From positions 1 to 64,000 of the forward strand of contig CALZMQ010000033.1 of NCBI GenBank assembly GCA_945788625.1: DNA of 64,000 bases. The letters are read 5' to 3'. The translations under genes and the position numbers were made by a program. Each line of letters begins with the position of its first letter. Position 1 is the first letter of the stretch. Below, piece after piece: positions 45,927-54,330 of the stretch. The stretch is from an uncultured Woeseiaceae bacterium (lineage in GTDB: Bacteria > Pseudomonadota > Gammaproteobacteria > Steroidobacterales > Woeseiaceae). The notes under the pieces are model-generated. The model saw only the letters and a list, made by a program, of their open reading frames with translations, searched no databases and was not told the DNA's origin.

Positions 45927-48900
45927 CTAGTCGCTAAGCCGCTCTGGCCGTGTGGAGTGTGTCGTATAGGCGGCCCAGTAGTACGGCGCTGCAAAGCGCG
46001 TATCGGCAAGGATCCGAATTTGTGCACGCCGTAGAGCGGCCGGGACGGACAGCCCGCCGTCCAACAGGCCCGAGTAGAAATGCTGTATCAGTTCGGCGGA
46101 TTGCTCGTCGGCAACCTGCCAAAGTGTTGAAACAACGTCGTCCGCACCCTGGCCGAGAAACGCCCGGGACAGGCTCAGCGGGCCTTCGGCAAAAATATTT
46201 TCACCAATCGCTGTGTTGCATGCGCTGAGGACGACCAGCTGCGGGTCGATCTGCAGGGACTCGATTTCCCCGAGGGAAAGGAAACCATCTATCTCCTGCC
46301 CCATGCCATCAAGCCGTGACAAGAACAGGCCGGAGAGTTCCGGAACACTGTCGTTGGTAATCCCATGCGTCGCGAAGTGCAGTATGTCGACGTCTTTCAA
46401 GTCCCGACCGAGAATATCGTCCTTGGACGCAGAGAATCCGTAATAGACGTCAGTTTGCGGTGCTGCAGCACGTATACCTTCTGCCTCCGTGCGCGAGTGC
46501 GCGAGGCGTGCGAGATTCTGGCCTCCCGCCCGGGAGACAATCTCCTGCCCGTCACTCTCGCCCGGTGGCGAATTTCGATCGCGTCTGTTGGCTTCCTGTA
46601 CGCGAAAGTCACTGCCATCGAACACAGGGTCTGCATAGACTGTAATCCGGGTGGAGTCGCTCAACAGGCGCTCTGGCCGCGCCGCTAACGTCAGCAGCGC
46701 TGCCGATGGAATGCTTTTCGTAACGGCATATTCAACAACGTGCTTTCCGTCCGAGCGCAACAGGGCGCTGAACGGTATGTAATGGAGCACGTCGTCGGCA
46801 ATAACGTAGACCTTGCGAATGCCGGGTGCGTCAAGCGTCCCGGCCAGCAGGCGCGCCGAGATTTCTTGCAAGGCTTGCTTCTCAGCCTTGCCATATCCCG
46901 GCTTGCCAAGCATGCGGTGAACGTCTTTGGCCGCCGCAACCAGGCTTGTTGCATCGCCCAGATCGTGCCTCTCGAATCCTTCTTTCGACACCGCCCAGAC
47001 CACACTATCGTTATCGCTGACGTGGTAGTGCAATACGAGTTCGTCCTTTTGGATCGAGTCTTGAATTCGCTGAAGGCCAGGGGGTGATCGGTTGAGTTCC
47101 GTCAGTTTCGGGCCGACGATCCGGACGTCCAATGCGTCCAGTTCCGTGACCAGGTCTGTTATCTCGGATTCTTTTTGCGCGATCAAGCGACTCGTTTCCT
47201 CGTTCAACGTGGATCGGCGCAGTGCTTCGACGCCGAACCACGCCGCATTGAGTTTCCGTTGTGTCGCGCGACGCCGTTGTAGCTCGTCTTCAGTCCGCTC
47301 GTCTGAAGACGCGGTGTCCGCGAGGATGATCTCCATCAGGGCCTGAGAGCGGCTTTGCGAACTGGCCAGGTATGCTTTTTCCGAATAATCGCTATCCACG
47401 TTTTCTCGAGCAAGCCACAGGTAGCGATCTACGATTTCGTTGTAGAGCCGGTTCCTCGAATCGATGAATCGCGCGCGGTGCAGCGGGTTGTTCAGGCTTT
47501 GTCGAACGCGAACGCTCACGGTTTCCGCTTGCAACAGATACGTCAATGCCTGTTCGTGGCCAGGCTGCAGTCCGGCGAGTTCGATGAGCGTGTCGATTTC
47601 CGACAGCGGATCTTGTGCATCCTGGAAGATCTTCAATGCTTGGGAGTAGGAGTCTATAGCGCCCTGCGTCTGCCCGGTCATTGCGTCGAGTTTTCCCATC
47701 TGGCTCAGCGCGAAACCGATCTGGCGTGGCAGGCCGGCGTCGACGAGCACCGCATAAGACGACTCCAGTAGCTCACGAGCCTCGTCCAGCTGCCCGGAGA
47801 CGAGGTAATCCCGGGCGAGCGACACTCGGGCTCGCGCTATTGCGTTCGTATTGCCGGTTTGCTCTCGAAGCGCGAGGCCTTCCCGGTGCAAGCGGCTTGC
47901 CCGTGCATACTGTTTGCGATCGAAGTACATATCGCCCAGGGATATTTTCGACGATGCCGCGCTACCGAGGCTGCCGGTCTTGATGCGGCCTGCTATAGCG
48001 CGTTCGTAATAATTCTCGGCGCGCGCAAAATCACCAATACGGCGATACAGCATTCCCAGCCGCTGATTGACCAGGTTCATTCCCCATTCGTTTTCAAGCA
48101 AGCGATAGATCTCGAGCGTCCGCAAGTTGAGATCCAGCGACCGTCCAAGATCGCCCTGTTCGCGGTACAGGCTCGCCATGTTGCCGAGGACGGTCGCTTG
48201 CTCCTCTGCATCGCCGCTGTCGTTGTGCAGGGCCAGTGCGCGCCGATAGTGCTCGAGCGCTGCCTCGAATTTTCCCATTTGGTAGTTTGCACCGCCGACG
48301 TTCGACAGCGTTACCGCTTCATGGTGGGGCTGATTCAGAGGGCCCAGCAACGCCAGCGACTGCTCATAGGACAGGAGAGCGGATGCCGGCATGTTCCGGT
48401 ACTGATAGACCAGCCCGATGTAGTTCAACATCAGGGCATTGGCGAATTCATCACCAATAGCAGTTGCACGCGTGTGCGCATCGCGAAACGAGGACTCAGC
48501 GGCATCGAGATCGTTCAGGCGAAGTTGGCCGCGGCCGAGATTCGCTAGTATCCATACTGCCAGTGTGGTGTCGCGTTCGGCGAGCTGCATCGCTTGTTCG
48601 TATCGCTGCGTCGCCGGGCCGAATTCGGATAGTTCGTGCAGCAGACGGCCTTCATAGAGGAGAGAGCGAGCAGCAAGCTGCGTTTCTCCCGCCGTTTTCC
48701 AGAGGACAGCACTTTCACCGAAGTGCGCGGCAGCTTCCTTGAGAACAGTCTGCCGCTGCGCTCCAACACTATCGGCGTCGAGCGATGCCGCAATAGTCGA
48801 CGCGGAGGTTGCGGCCAGGAACCGATCGTCAAACCTGCGTTGGCTCACTGTCAGCGAGTAGTTTCCCGTCGGAGAATCGCTCGTAATCCCGGAGATTTCC

Positions 48901-49211
48901 ACGATATAACGTCCGGCTTCCGGTGGTTCGAACATCGCCAGCTCTCTGCCGATATTGATGTACGGTGCGTTGACGCCGAGCAGCTTGATGCCGGTCTCGC
49001 TTCTTATCGTAATCCCGGTGTCGACGTATTCCTGGTTGACCGTGATGAGAGTCGGTCGGGCCTGCAAAAATACGCCGTGCTCGATGATCTCTCCGCTGGA
49101 AATCGTGCCTGAATGGGCGCGTTCCAACGACAACTCGGCCGGTGTCGCCGCCCGGGCTGCCGTGCCGATCAATGTAACAAGCAACGCCAGGTGTAATCTG
49201 CCACGGTTCAT
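45927..49211 (-). CDS. Exported TPR-CHAT protease (caspase-like)
   Basis: A 1094-residue protein. It has a signal peptide (MNRGRLHLALLVTLIGTAARA) and an N-terminal beta-sandwich of ~110 residues that looks like a pre-peptidase (PPC)-type domain (IIEHGVFLQARPTLITVNQEYVDTG). TPR repeats run from ~150 to ~560 (e.g. ALSYEQSLALLGPLNQPHHE, FEAALEHYRRALALHNDSGD), followed by a helical linker. The C-terminal CHAT domain has catalytic His near 949 (DILHFATHG) and Cys near 998 (VVLSACNTAIGE), correctly spaced. The domain is intact and probably active. CHAT proteases are caspase relatives; the exported position and the divergent sigma gene are the notable points. The 80-base gap to that sigma gene likely carries both promoters. 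Confidence 0.93.
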   Translation of the reverse strand: MNRGRLHLALLVTLIGTAARAATPAELSLERAHSGTISSGEIIEHGVFLQARPTLITVNQEYVDTGITIRSETGIKLLGVNAPYINIGRELAMFEPPEAGRYIVEISGITSDSPTGNYSLTVSQRRFDDRFLAATSASTIAASLDADSVGAQRQTVLKEAAAHFGESAVLWKTAGETQLAARSLLYEGRLLHELSEFGPATQRYEQAMQLAERDTTLAVWILANLGRGQLRLNDLDAAESSFRDAHTRATAIGDEFANALMLNYIGLVYQYRNMPASALLSYEQSLALLGPLNQPHHEAVTLSNVGGANYQMGKFEAALEHYRRALALHNDSGDAEEQATVLGNMASLYREQGDLGRSLDLNLRTLEIYRLLENEWGMNLVNQRLGMLYRRIGDFARAENYYERAIAGRIKTGSLGSAASSKISLGDMYFDRKQYARASRLHREGLALREQTGNTNAIARARVSLARDYLVSGQLDEARELLESSYAVLVDAGLPRQIGFALSQMGKLDAMTGQTQGAIDSYSQALKIFQDAQDPLSEIDTLIELAGLQPGHEQALTYLLQAETVSVRVRQSLNNPLHRARFIDSRNRLYNEIVDRYLWLARENVDSDYSEKAYLASSQSRSQALMEIILADTASSDERTEDELQRRRATQRKLNAAWFGVEALRRSTLNEETSRLIAQKESEITDLVTELDALDVRIVGPKLTELNRSPPGLQRIQDSIQKDELVLHYHVSDNDSVVWAVSKEGFERHDLGDATSLVAAAKDVHRMLGKPGYGKAEKQALQEISARLLAGTLDAPGIRKVYVIADDVLHYIPFSALLRSDGKHVVEYAVTKSIPSAALLTLAARPERLLSDSTRITVYADPVFDGSDFRVQEANRRDRNSPPGESDGQEIVSRAGGQNLARLAHSRTEAEGIRAAAPQTDVYYGFSASKDDILGRDLKDVDILHFATHGITNDSVPELSGLFLSRLDGMGQEIDGFLSLGEIESLQIDPQLVVLSACNTAIGENIFAEGPLSLSRAFLGQGADDVVSTLWQVADEQSAELIQHFYSGLLDGGLSVPAALRRAQIRILADTRFAAPYYWAAYTTHSTRPERLSD

Positions 49212-49291
49212 CGAATAAGCACCGGAGAGTTGATTGAGACAAGCGTTCGAGTCTGCGGCGTGCGCGTAGGCAGTGACCGGAGATAAGCGCT

Positions 49292-49921
49292 ATGATATCG
49301 CTTCGCCAGAGCCTTTTCTCAGACATCTCCGGAGAACACCGCGCGGTAATGGATTTCGATCCAAATCAGATCAGCCGTCGTATTGGTGCGGGAGACAAGA
49401 CCGCAGAAACTGCGCTCGTGCAGCATTTCAGTCCACGCCTGATGTTCATGTTGCGGCAACGTACCAACGATGAGCAACTGGCAGAGGATTTACACCAGGA
49501 TACTCTGCGAATCGTCCTCGAGCGGCTTCGATCGCCCGAGAGCATCGCCGAACCGGAAAAGCTGGCCGGTTTTGTTCACAAAACGGCGTTGAATGTCTAC
49601 ATCGGCTACGTACGCCGCGAGGGCCGCCGAAATACGCACGCTGGAGGCGATCTGTTCGACGAATTACCGGCGGTGGAACCGAGCCAGCTCGATGACTTAT
49701 TGCGAGAGGAGAAAATCTCCGCCGTCCGCACCGTGATCGACGGTATGCGGGTCGAGCGCGATCGCGACATTCTGTACCGATTCTACGTCCGGGCGCAGGA
49801 AAAGCCCGATATCTGCCAGGCATTGGGAATTTCCAGCGAGAATTTCGATCGCGTAATATCGCGAGCCCGGAAGCGATTTCGAGAGGCGTTTACCGGGTCA
49901 ACGAAAGGCACGTCGACATGA
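49292..49921 (+). CDS. ECF-type sigma-70 factor
   Basis: A 209-residue protein. Sigma region 2 is seen in QRTNDEQLAEDLHQDTLRIVLERLRSPESI (the ED and promoter-melting segment). Region 4 lies in RDILYRFYVRAQEKPDICQALGISSENFDRVISRARKRF, a helix-turn-helix. The start ATG 49292 has GGAG at 49276. The N-terminus before region 2 is short, as in ECF sigma factors. It is divergent from the TPR-CHAT gene and followed by a membrane anti-sigma-like gene, so it probably drives its own operon and the CHAT gene. No -35/-10 pair was identified with confidence. Confidence 0.92.
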   Translation: MISLRQSLFSDISGEHRAVMDFDPNQISRRIGAGDKTAETALVQHFSPRLMFMLRQRTNDEQLAEDLHQDTLRIVLERLRSPESIAEPEKLAGFVHKTALNVYIGYVRREGRRNTHAGGDLFDELPAVEPSQLDDLLREEKISAVRTVIDGMRVERDRDILYRFYVRAQEKPDICQALGISSENFDRVISRARKRFREAFTGSTKGTST

Positions 49922-49985
49922 GAGTAGATGCGAGGAAGTCGTCTGAACCCTCAGTACTAATGTATGAGCATGGGAAAAAACCGTG

Positions 49986-50648
49986 ATGGATCGTCAATAT
50001 ATTGAGACGAATCACATCGTCGACCGCTATTTGCTGGGGCAACTGTCCGAAACAGAAGCGGCGGAATTTGAAGCATTCTATTTCGAGCACGAGGACATTT
50101 TCGAAGAGGTGCGGATCCAAAAAGCGATGCAGGAATCGCTCGCGCAAGAGATGCGCCCCGTACGAACGAAGCCGGTACCTGCCAGTGCTCTCCAGAACTG
50201 GCTCGACCGACTAATGCCTGTTGGCCTGGCGAGAGCAGCGGCTGCGGTCCTGGCTGTTGCAGTAATCGCACTGCTTATGCAGAACATAGACCTGCGCGAA
50301 CAGGAGGATGTGCTCATACTGACCGACGTTGCAAGCGTGACGCTTGCGCAGGTCCGAGGCGATTCCGTTCCTGTTGTGGTCTTGCCGGCTGCTGCCATTA
50401 GCGGGGGCATCAGGTTGTCGACTAACCTCGGCCCCGTCGGTTACTCCAAAGTGCAGCTGCGATTATCGAGAGAAGGCGGTACCTGGAGCTGGTCGGCCCC
50501 GGCGAAAATTGACCCGGTTAAGGGCACGATAGACCTGGTGCTTTCGCCAGGCACGCTCCAACGAGGCACCTACCGGCTGACGGTTTCGACAGCGGCAAAC
50601 GGCCAGTCAGTGCAACTGGCCGAGTATGTTTTCCGGATTTCCGATTGA
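49986..50648 (+). CDS. Membrane anti-sigma-like protein
   Basis: A 220-residue protein from ATG 49986 (GTG 49983 is an alternative), 64 bases after the sigma gene. The N-terminal ~50 residues (HIVDRYLLGQLSETEAAEFEAFYFEHEDIFEEV) match the helical anti-sigma fold, but without the Cys and His ligands of zinc-binding anti-sigma domains. One membrane helix follows (LARAAAAVLAVAVIALLMQNI), then a periplasmic beta-rich domain of ~120 residues, RskA-like (RLSTNLGPVGYSKVQLRLSREGG...GTYRLTVSTA). It presumably binds and holds the upstream sigma factor at the membrane. Confidence 0.85.
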   Translation: MDRQYIETNHIVDRYLLGQLSETEAAEFEAFYFEHEDIFEEVRIQKAMQESLAQEMRPVRTKPVPASALQNWLDRLMPVGLARAAAAVLAVAVIALLMQNIDLREQEDVLILTDVASVTLAQVRGDSVPVVVLPAAAISGGIRLSTNLGPVGYSKVQLRLSREGGTWSWSAPAKIDPVKGTIDLVLSPGTLQRGTYRLTVSTAANGQSVQLAEYVFRISD

Positions 50649-50659
50649 GCTATACCGCG

Positions 50660-51217
50660 TCAGATGGATGTGTCGTCGGCGTGCCATCCACCCCCATGCC
50701 TGGCTGAAGTCCACGGGTTGTTCATAGACGCGATCAATTCCCGGGTAGGTTCGAACTTTTTACTGTCATGCAGGAGCGCAATACCCAGTGTGCGTCGCCC
50801 AACACCATCCAGCCCCTGGTACCAGATCAGGAAATGTGTCTTGGCAGGGAGAATACCGCCACCCGGTGGCGAGTAACGAAGTAAACCACGCAGCGCGTAA
50901 AAATGTTCGTCGTAAAATACATTCTCGGCCTCTTGCCAAATGGTCTTGAGCACGCTCGAGGTGCTGTCAGTAAAATCGACCACGGGTTTGCCGTCTCGCG
51001 TGTTCACATAAAACTCGTCGGCGTGTTCGAGCGGAGTGAAGTCTGCCGGATGATCGCCGTGATCGTGACCCGTGCCTCCCATATGAAACATACTTGCTGA
51101 AACCCGGGTGAACTTACCCGGCTCGATGTCAACCGGAACGACCGGGTACGGCGGGAAAAAGCGTTCTTGACGTACGCGCCACTTGACGTTATCAAAGATC
51201 GTTTCTATCTCTGGCAT
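50660..51217 (-). CDS. Unknown cytoplasmic protein, 185 residues
   Basis: Start ATG 51217 with GGGAG in front. It has no signal peptide and no membrane segment. Near residues 50-63 it has a His-rich patch GGTGHDHGDHPAD, possibly metal-binding, and later a Gly-Gly-Gly stretch in RYSPPGGGILPAK. I do not recognise the family. It is co-localised with the sigma/anti-sigma pair but in the opposite direction, converging 12 bases from the anti-sigma stop. Functional links are unknown. Confidence 0.75.
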   Translation of the reverse strand: MPEIETIFDNVKWRVRQERFFPPYPVVPVDIEPGKFTRVSASMFHMGGTGHDHGDHPADFTPLEHADEFYVNTRDGKPVVDFTDSTSSVLKTIWQEAENVFYDEHFYALRGLLRYSPPGGGILPAKTHFLIWYQGLDGVGRRTLGIALLHDSKKFEPTRELIASMNNPWTSARHGGGWHADDTSI

Positions 51218-51413
51218 CGTTCTTCTCCCATTCTTTTTGTTGATTGCCGAGTATACACCCGGGACCGAAACGCGCATTTCATGAGCGCCGAGCTTGCACA
51301 AGGTGCGAGGAACCCGGTCCTGGTGGCAGTTCAGTTATACAAAAGAAATACGTACACCTATGGCTGAAAAGACGCTGTATGGAACGCGTATCGGCCACCT
51401 GAAGGAGACGATT

Positions 51414-51926
51414 ATGATTTTTTCCACTTCGACCAAAAGAACCGCGTGCGTGCTGGTACCCGTGCTGGTCTTCCTTGCTTCGTGCGGCGACAGTGGGTCG
51501 CGAGGTGGCATTACGAAGCGTGCTACTCAGCCGCCGCCTGAACCAAAGGTGTCCGAACCCGAGCCGAAACCGACGCCACCGAGCATCGATCTCAGGATTG
51601 CCAGTATCACGGCGCCGAATAGAGTCAACGGCGGATCGAATTTTCCCGTGACGATCACAGTCTCGAACCGCAGCAACACGGTTGCGAGAGTCGCCAACAT
51701 CGGTGTGCGAATGTCGGTTTCATCGCACTCCGGCGCGATCAATGTCCATGCCGGCTCCGGCGTCGTCAGGCAACTGACGCGGGGACAGCCGAAGTCCGTG
51801 ACGATCAATGCGCGAGCACCTGACATGACGGGAATGGGCGAGCTACATGCGGCGGTCAAGGTGCTGCTTGCAGAAGATCCAGTATCGGCGAACAACAAGG
51901 TCAGTCGAAATATCGTCGTTAACTAG
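51414..51926 (+). CDS. Lipoprotein with CARDB-like Ig domain
   Basis: A 170-residue protein from ATG 51414 (GGAG in front). A signal peptide (KRTACVLVPVLVFLASC) with lipobox LASC is followed by a Pro-rich linker (PEPKVSEPEPKPTPP). A ~110-residue CARDB-type beta-sandwich follows (LRIASITAPNRVNGGSNFPV, with VNGGSNFPVTITVSNRSN as core), ending ADNN-like SANNKVSRNIVVN. CARDB domains commonly act in surface adhesion or as stalks. The stop overlaps the neighbouring opposite-strand gene by 4 bases. Confidence 0.82.
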   Translation: MIFSTSTKRTACVLVPVLVFLASCGDSGSRGGITKRATQPPPEPKVSEPEPKPTPPSIDLRIASITAPNRVNGGSNFPVTITVSNRSNTVARVANIGVRMSVSSHSGAINVHAGSGVVRQLTRGQPKSVTINARAPDMTGMGELHAAVKVLLAEDPVSANNKVSRNIVVN

Positions 51927-52684
51927 TTATGACCGGGCAAGTACCCGCCCACGGCCTGAATCGGCGCCTGGTTTTTTGCCCCGGACACCCACGCGGCAAT
52001 GGCCAGGTCATCGTGTTGCATGCCGGCCGCGGGTAACATCGCTACAGCCCGGTAGGCACCGGTGTGTGTCTTGAGCGGGGCCGAGACCACGCCCAATGCC
52101 ACGAAATCGTGACGCAGCGTCCGGCCTGAGTTTTCTCCGGCACTCACCTGCGTTTCGAGGTTCATGCCGAGCACAGCTATGTGCACCGTCATTTTCAAGT
52201 CGTGTTCGTTCCCGGCCGCAAAGTGCACCTCAACGTCCCGATCATTGATACGAACAGTCAAGTCACCCACGATCTCTTCGTCTGCCGCCCCGGGTCTCCC
52301 GAACCGCCAACGGCGCCATTCCTGCCCGTCACGAAATACGCCGGGCGTGTATACAACGCTTGCGCCACCTTCGGCGATGTAGCGTCGCTGCCGATCGCTG
52401 TAATCGCGGCGCGAAAACCGATCGTGCCAGCCGATGTGGTTCCAGTAATCGACATGCAGCGCGATCGGCACGAAATCCGTCCACAAACCGGAATTGCCCT
52501 TGAGATTACTCAGCCACCGATCCGCCGGTGGGCAGCTGCTGCAGCCCTCGGACGTATACAGCTCGATCAGCGCAACCCGGCTCTCGCCACTGGAGAAGCT
52601 CACGCTATCGCTGCCGGGTTCCGCAAGCGCAGTGCCCGAGAGATACAGGATCAAGAGTAGCGACTGACTAATTCGAGTTAGCAA
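51923..52684 (-). CDS. DUF1223-family exported thioredoxin-like protein
   Basis: A 253-residue protein with a signal peptide (ISQSLLLILYLSGTALAEPG). It has the DUF1223 signature VALIELYTSEGCSSCPPADRWL near residues 37-58, with CSSC, followed by IALHVDYWNHIGWHD and VVYTPGVFRDGQEW. The fold is a modified thioredoxin with the CxxC active site. The start codon at 52684 is TTG (no nearby ATG works in frame), so the exact N-terminus is uncertain. Its function in the envelope is unknown. Confidence 0.85.
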   Translation of the reverse strand: MLTRISQSLLLILYLSGTALAEPGSDSVSFSSGESRVALIELYTSEGCSSCPPADRWLSNLKGNSGLWTDFVPIALHVDYWNHIGWHDRFSRRDYSDRQRRYIAEGGASVVYTPGVFRDGQEWRRWRFGRPGAADEEIVGDLTVRINDRDVEVHFAAGNEHDLKMTVHIAVLGMNLETQVSAGENSGRTLRHDFVALGVVSAPLKTHTGAYRAVAMLPAAGMQHDDLAIAAWVSGAKNQAPIQAVGGYLPGHN

Positions 52685-52844
52685 CGAAGTTTCTTTACCA
52701 TGCCCCTGATACGATTAAAGACCGGCGTTGGCGATTATTTGTTACGTCACACGATCCGGGTGGTATTCACGCGTGAAGTACGCAGGTTTCAACAGGGACC
52801 GCGTCCATCTTACTCTCGGGGCGGCCAACAAACCGGGGAGGTGA

Positions 52845-53384
52845 ATGAACAAGGACTCTGCAAGAACCCTGGCGGATTCGCTTACCTGGTCCCGTATAAT
52901 CAGCATCGTTCCCATTACGGTGCTGGCCTACTTCGATCTGAAATGGTGGGTGTTTGGCGTGTACATCGCCTCGGCATTGACCGACCTGCTCGACGGCATG
53001 GTTGCTCGCCGCGCGGCGCCGCCACGCATGGATGTCGACCTGGACGGTATTGCCGACCTGATTCTCAGCTTCTCGACCTTGTTGTGGTTCTGGATGCTGA
53101 TCCCCGGTTTCGTGTCGAAGTACTGGCTGCCGTACCTGCCTTTGTTGGTATCGCTCGAAGTGTATATGTCCATAGTGCGAGTGCGGCACAACCGTTTCGG
53201 TGTTCCACACCTGCAGTTCGGCCGTATCGCAATGGCTTTGTTCTTTTCCCTGTTGCCGGTGTTGATTATCTGGGGTGACGTGCCGTGGTTCGTCCACGCT
53301 GTCCTGATTATTGGAGTCCTGTCAAAGGTGCAACTGGCCTGGGCTTTTTGGAGTCGGTCGAAAGCGGCGCAATCTGGCGCGTAA
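52845..53384 (+). CDS. CDP-alcohol phosphatidyltransferase family protein
   Basis: A 179-residue membrane protein with six hydrophobic segments. The family motif D(x)2DG(x)2AR...D(x)3D is seen as TDLLDGMVARRAAPPRMD then DLDGIADL. Two things depart from it: the Gly before the second acidic pair is replaced by Asp, and the spacing after AR is one shorter than usual. It therefore may still be active or a divergent member. The family joins a CDP-lipid to an alcohol (glycerol-phosphate, inositol, serine and others). ATG 52845 has GGGGAGG in front. Confidence 0.82.
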   Translation: MNKDSARTLADSLTWSRIISIVPITVLAYFDLKWWVFGVYIASALTDLLDGMVARRAAPPRMDVDLDGIADLILSFSTLLWFWMLIPGFVSKYWLPYLPLLVSLEVYMSIVRVRHNRFGVPHLQFGRIAMALFFSLLPVLIIWGDVPWFVHAVLIIGVLSKVQLAWAFWSRSKAAQSGA

Positions 53385-53551
53385 CTGTTTTAGGCTCGGA
53401 CAGAAACTGAACACCGTACCGCGGCGGATGCATGCGATCGTCGAGCTGAGCCCAGCCAGTCTACGCCATGGAAACTCATTGAGTAATTGCCGAAGCACAC
53501 TCGTGTGGTCACGCGCGCTTTCAAAATCCTGCCAGGGGATACGTCGTTGAA

Positions 53552-54208
53552 TCAGGCGGCCGCCCAGGCCCGGGTGTGAATATGACTGATCTTGTCGGCG
53601 AGTTGCAGGCGATAGAACCGGCGAAGCTCGGAGAAGACAACGTTGTCGTTGTTGACGAGCAGGTCTTTCAGTCGATGGCAAAAGCGTGCCGCATAATCGT
53701 TCGCGACGCGGTAACGGTTGAGCTGCTCGTCGTCGAGTTCTTCGTGGTAGCTGACGTTGTCGAACAACCAGCCGTGCAAGCTCGTGGACAGTTCCGTGTC
53801 CTCCTGGCTAAGCGCCAGTTGCATCGTCATGATGAACTTGTCGATCTCGCCCTGGAGTTCGAGCTCGAGTAGCGAGAAGGTCCTGTCCTTCGCGGCTTTC
53901 CATGCGACATAGTTGAAGTGGCTGATGCCCTCGACAACTTTCCACAGGTCATCCAGCTGCTCCGCCTGCAGGCAATCCAGCGGATTGCAGGCCTCGACGC
54001 GCGATAACAGGTCTTCATCAAGAAACAACGACAGTGCAAGCTCGTCGCCTTCCTGTGAGACCAGCAGCGTCTCATCGGTGTTGGTGAGCATGGCGTCGCG
54101 GCCAAGGACCGTGGCCAAAATCCGGTCGGTAATGACGTAGTCGCGAACGTCGTACGTTGGACTAACGCGGTAGATATCGCTCAGCCGCTGCTGCAGCTCG
54201 GCAAGCAT
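53552..54208 (-). CDS. Unknown helical protein, 218 residues
   Basis: A soluble, alpha-helical, acidic protein without signal peptide. It starts MLAELQQRLSDIYRVSPTYDVRDYVITDRILA, continues with DETLLVSQEGDELALSLFLDEDLL, and ends on a basic tail. I do not recognise a family. It starts one base after a 19-codon mini-ORF with a strong ribosome site, and may be translated by coupling to it. It is a likely regulator or chaperone-like protein in the general sense only. Confidence 0.72.
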   Translation of the reverse strand: MLAELQQRLSDIYRVSPTYDVRDYVITDRILATVLGRDAMLTNTDETLLVSQEGDELALSLFLDEDLLSRVEACNPLDCLQAEQLDDLWKVVEGISHFNYVAWKAAKDRTFSLLELELQGEIDKFIMTMQLALSQEDTELSTSLHGWLFDNVSYHEELDDEQLNRYRVANDYAARFCHRLKDLLVNNDNVVFSELRRFYRLQLADKISHIHTRAWAAA

Positions 54209-54209
54209 T

Positions 54210-54269
54210 TCAGTGACGCCCGCCGCGAGTGATTGCTATGACGCTCTGCCGTGCAGTGACTTCGCCCAT
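54210..54269 (-). CDS. 19-codon mini-ORF coupled to the downstream gene (leader-like)
   Basis: ATG 54269 has an optimal ribosome site, GAGGAG, eight bases upstream. The frame (MGEVTARQSVIAITRGGRH) ends TGA at 54210, one base from the ATG of the 218-residue protein. Such an arrangement couples translation of the second gene to the first. It may be a leader peptide, or the true start of a longer protein disrupted by a frameshift. Confidence 0.45.
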   Translation of the reverse strand: MGEVTARQSVIAITRGGRH

Positions 54270-54330
54270 ATTGCGTTCTCCTCGTTCTCTCACGGTATGC
54301 GAAATCGGTGTGCGGGGCCTGTGACGCGGT

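Noticed and set aside
39593-51926. Prophage or contractile injection system
   Set aside because: No tail tube, sheath, baseplate, integrase or capsid motif was found; the unknown proteins are not recognisable phage proteins.
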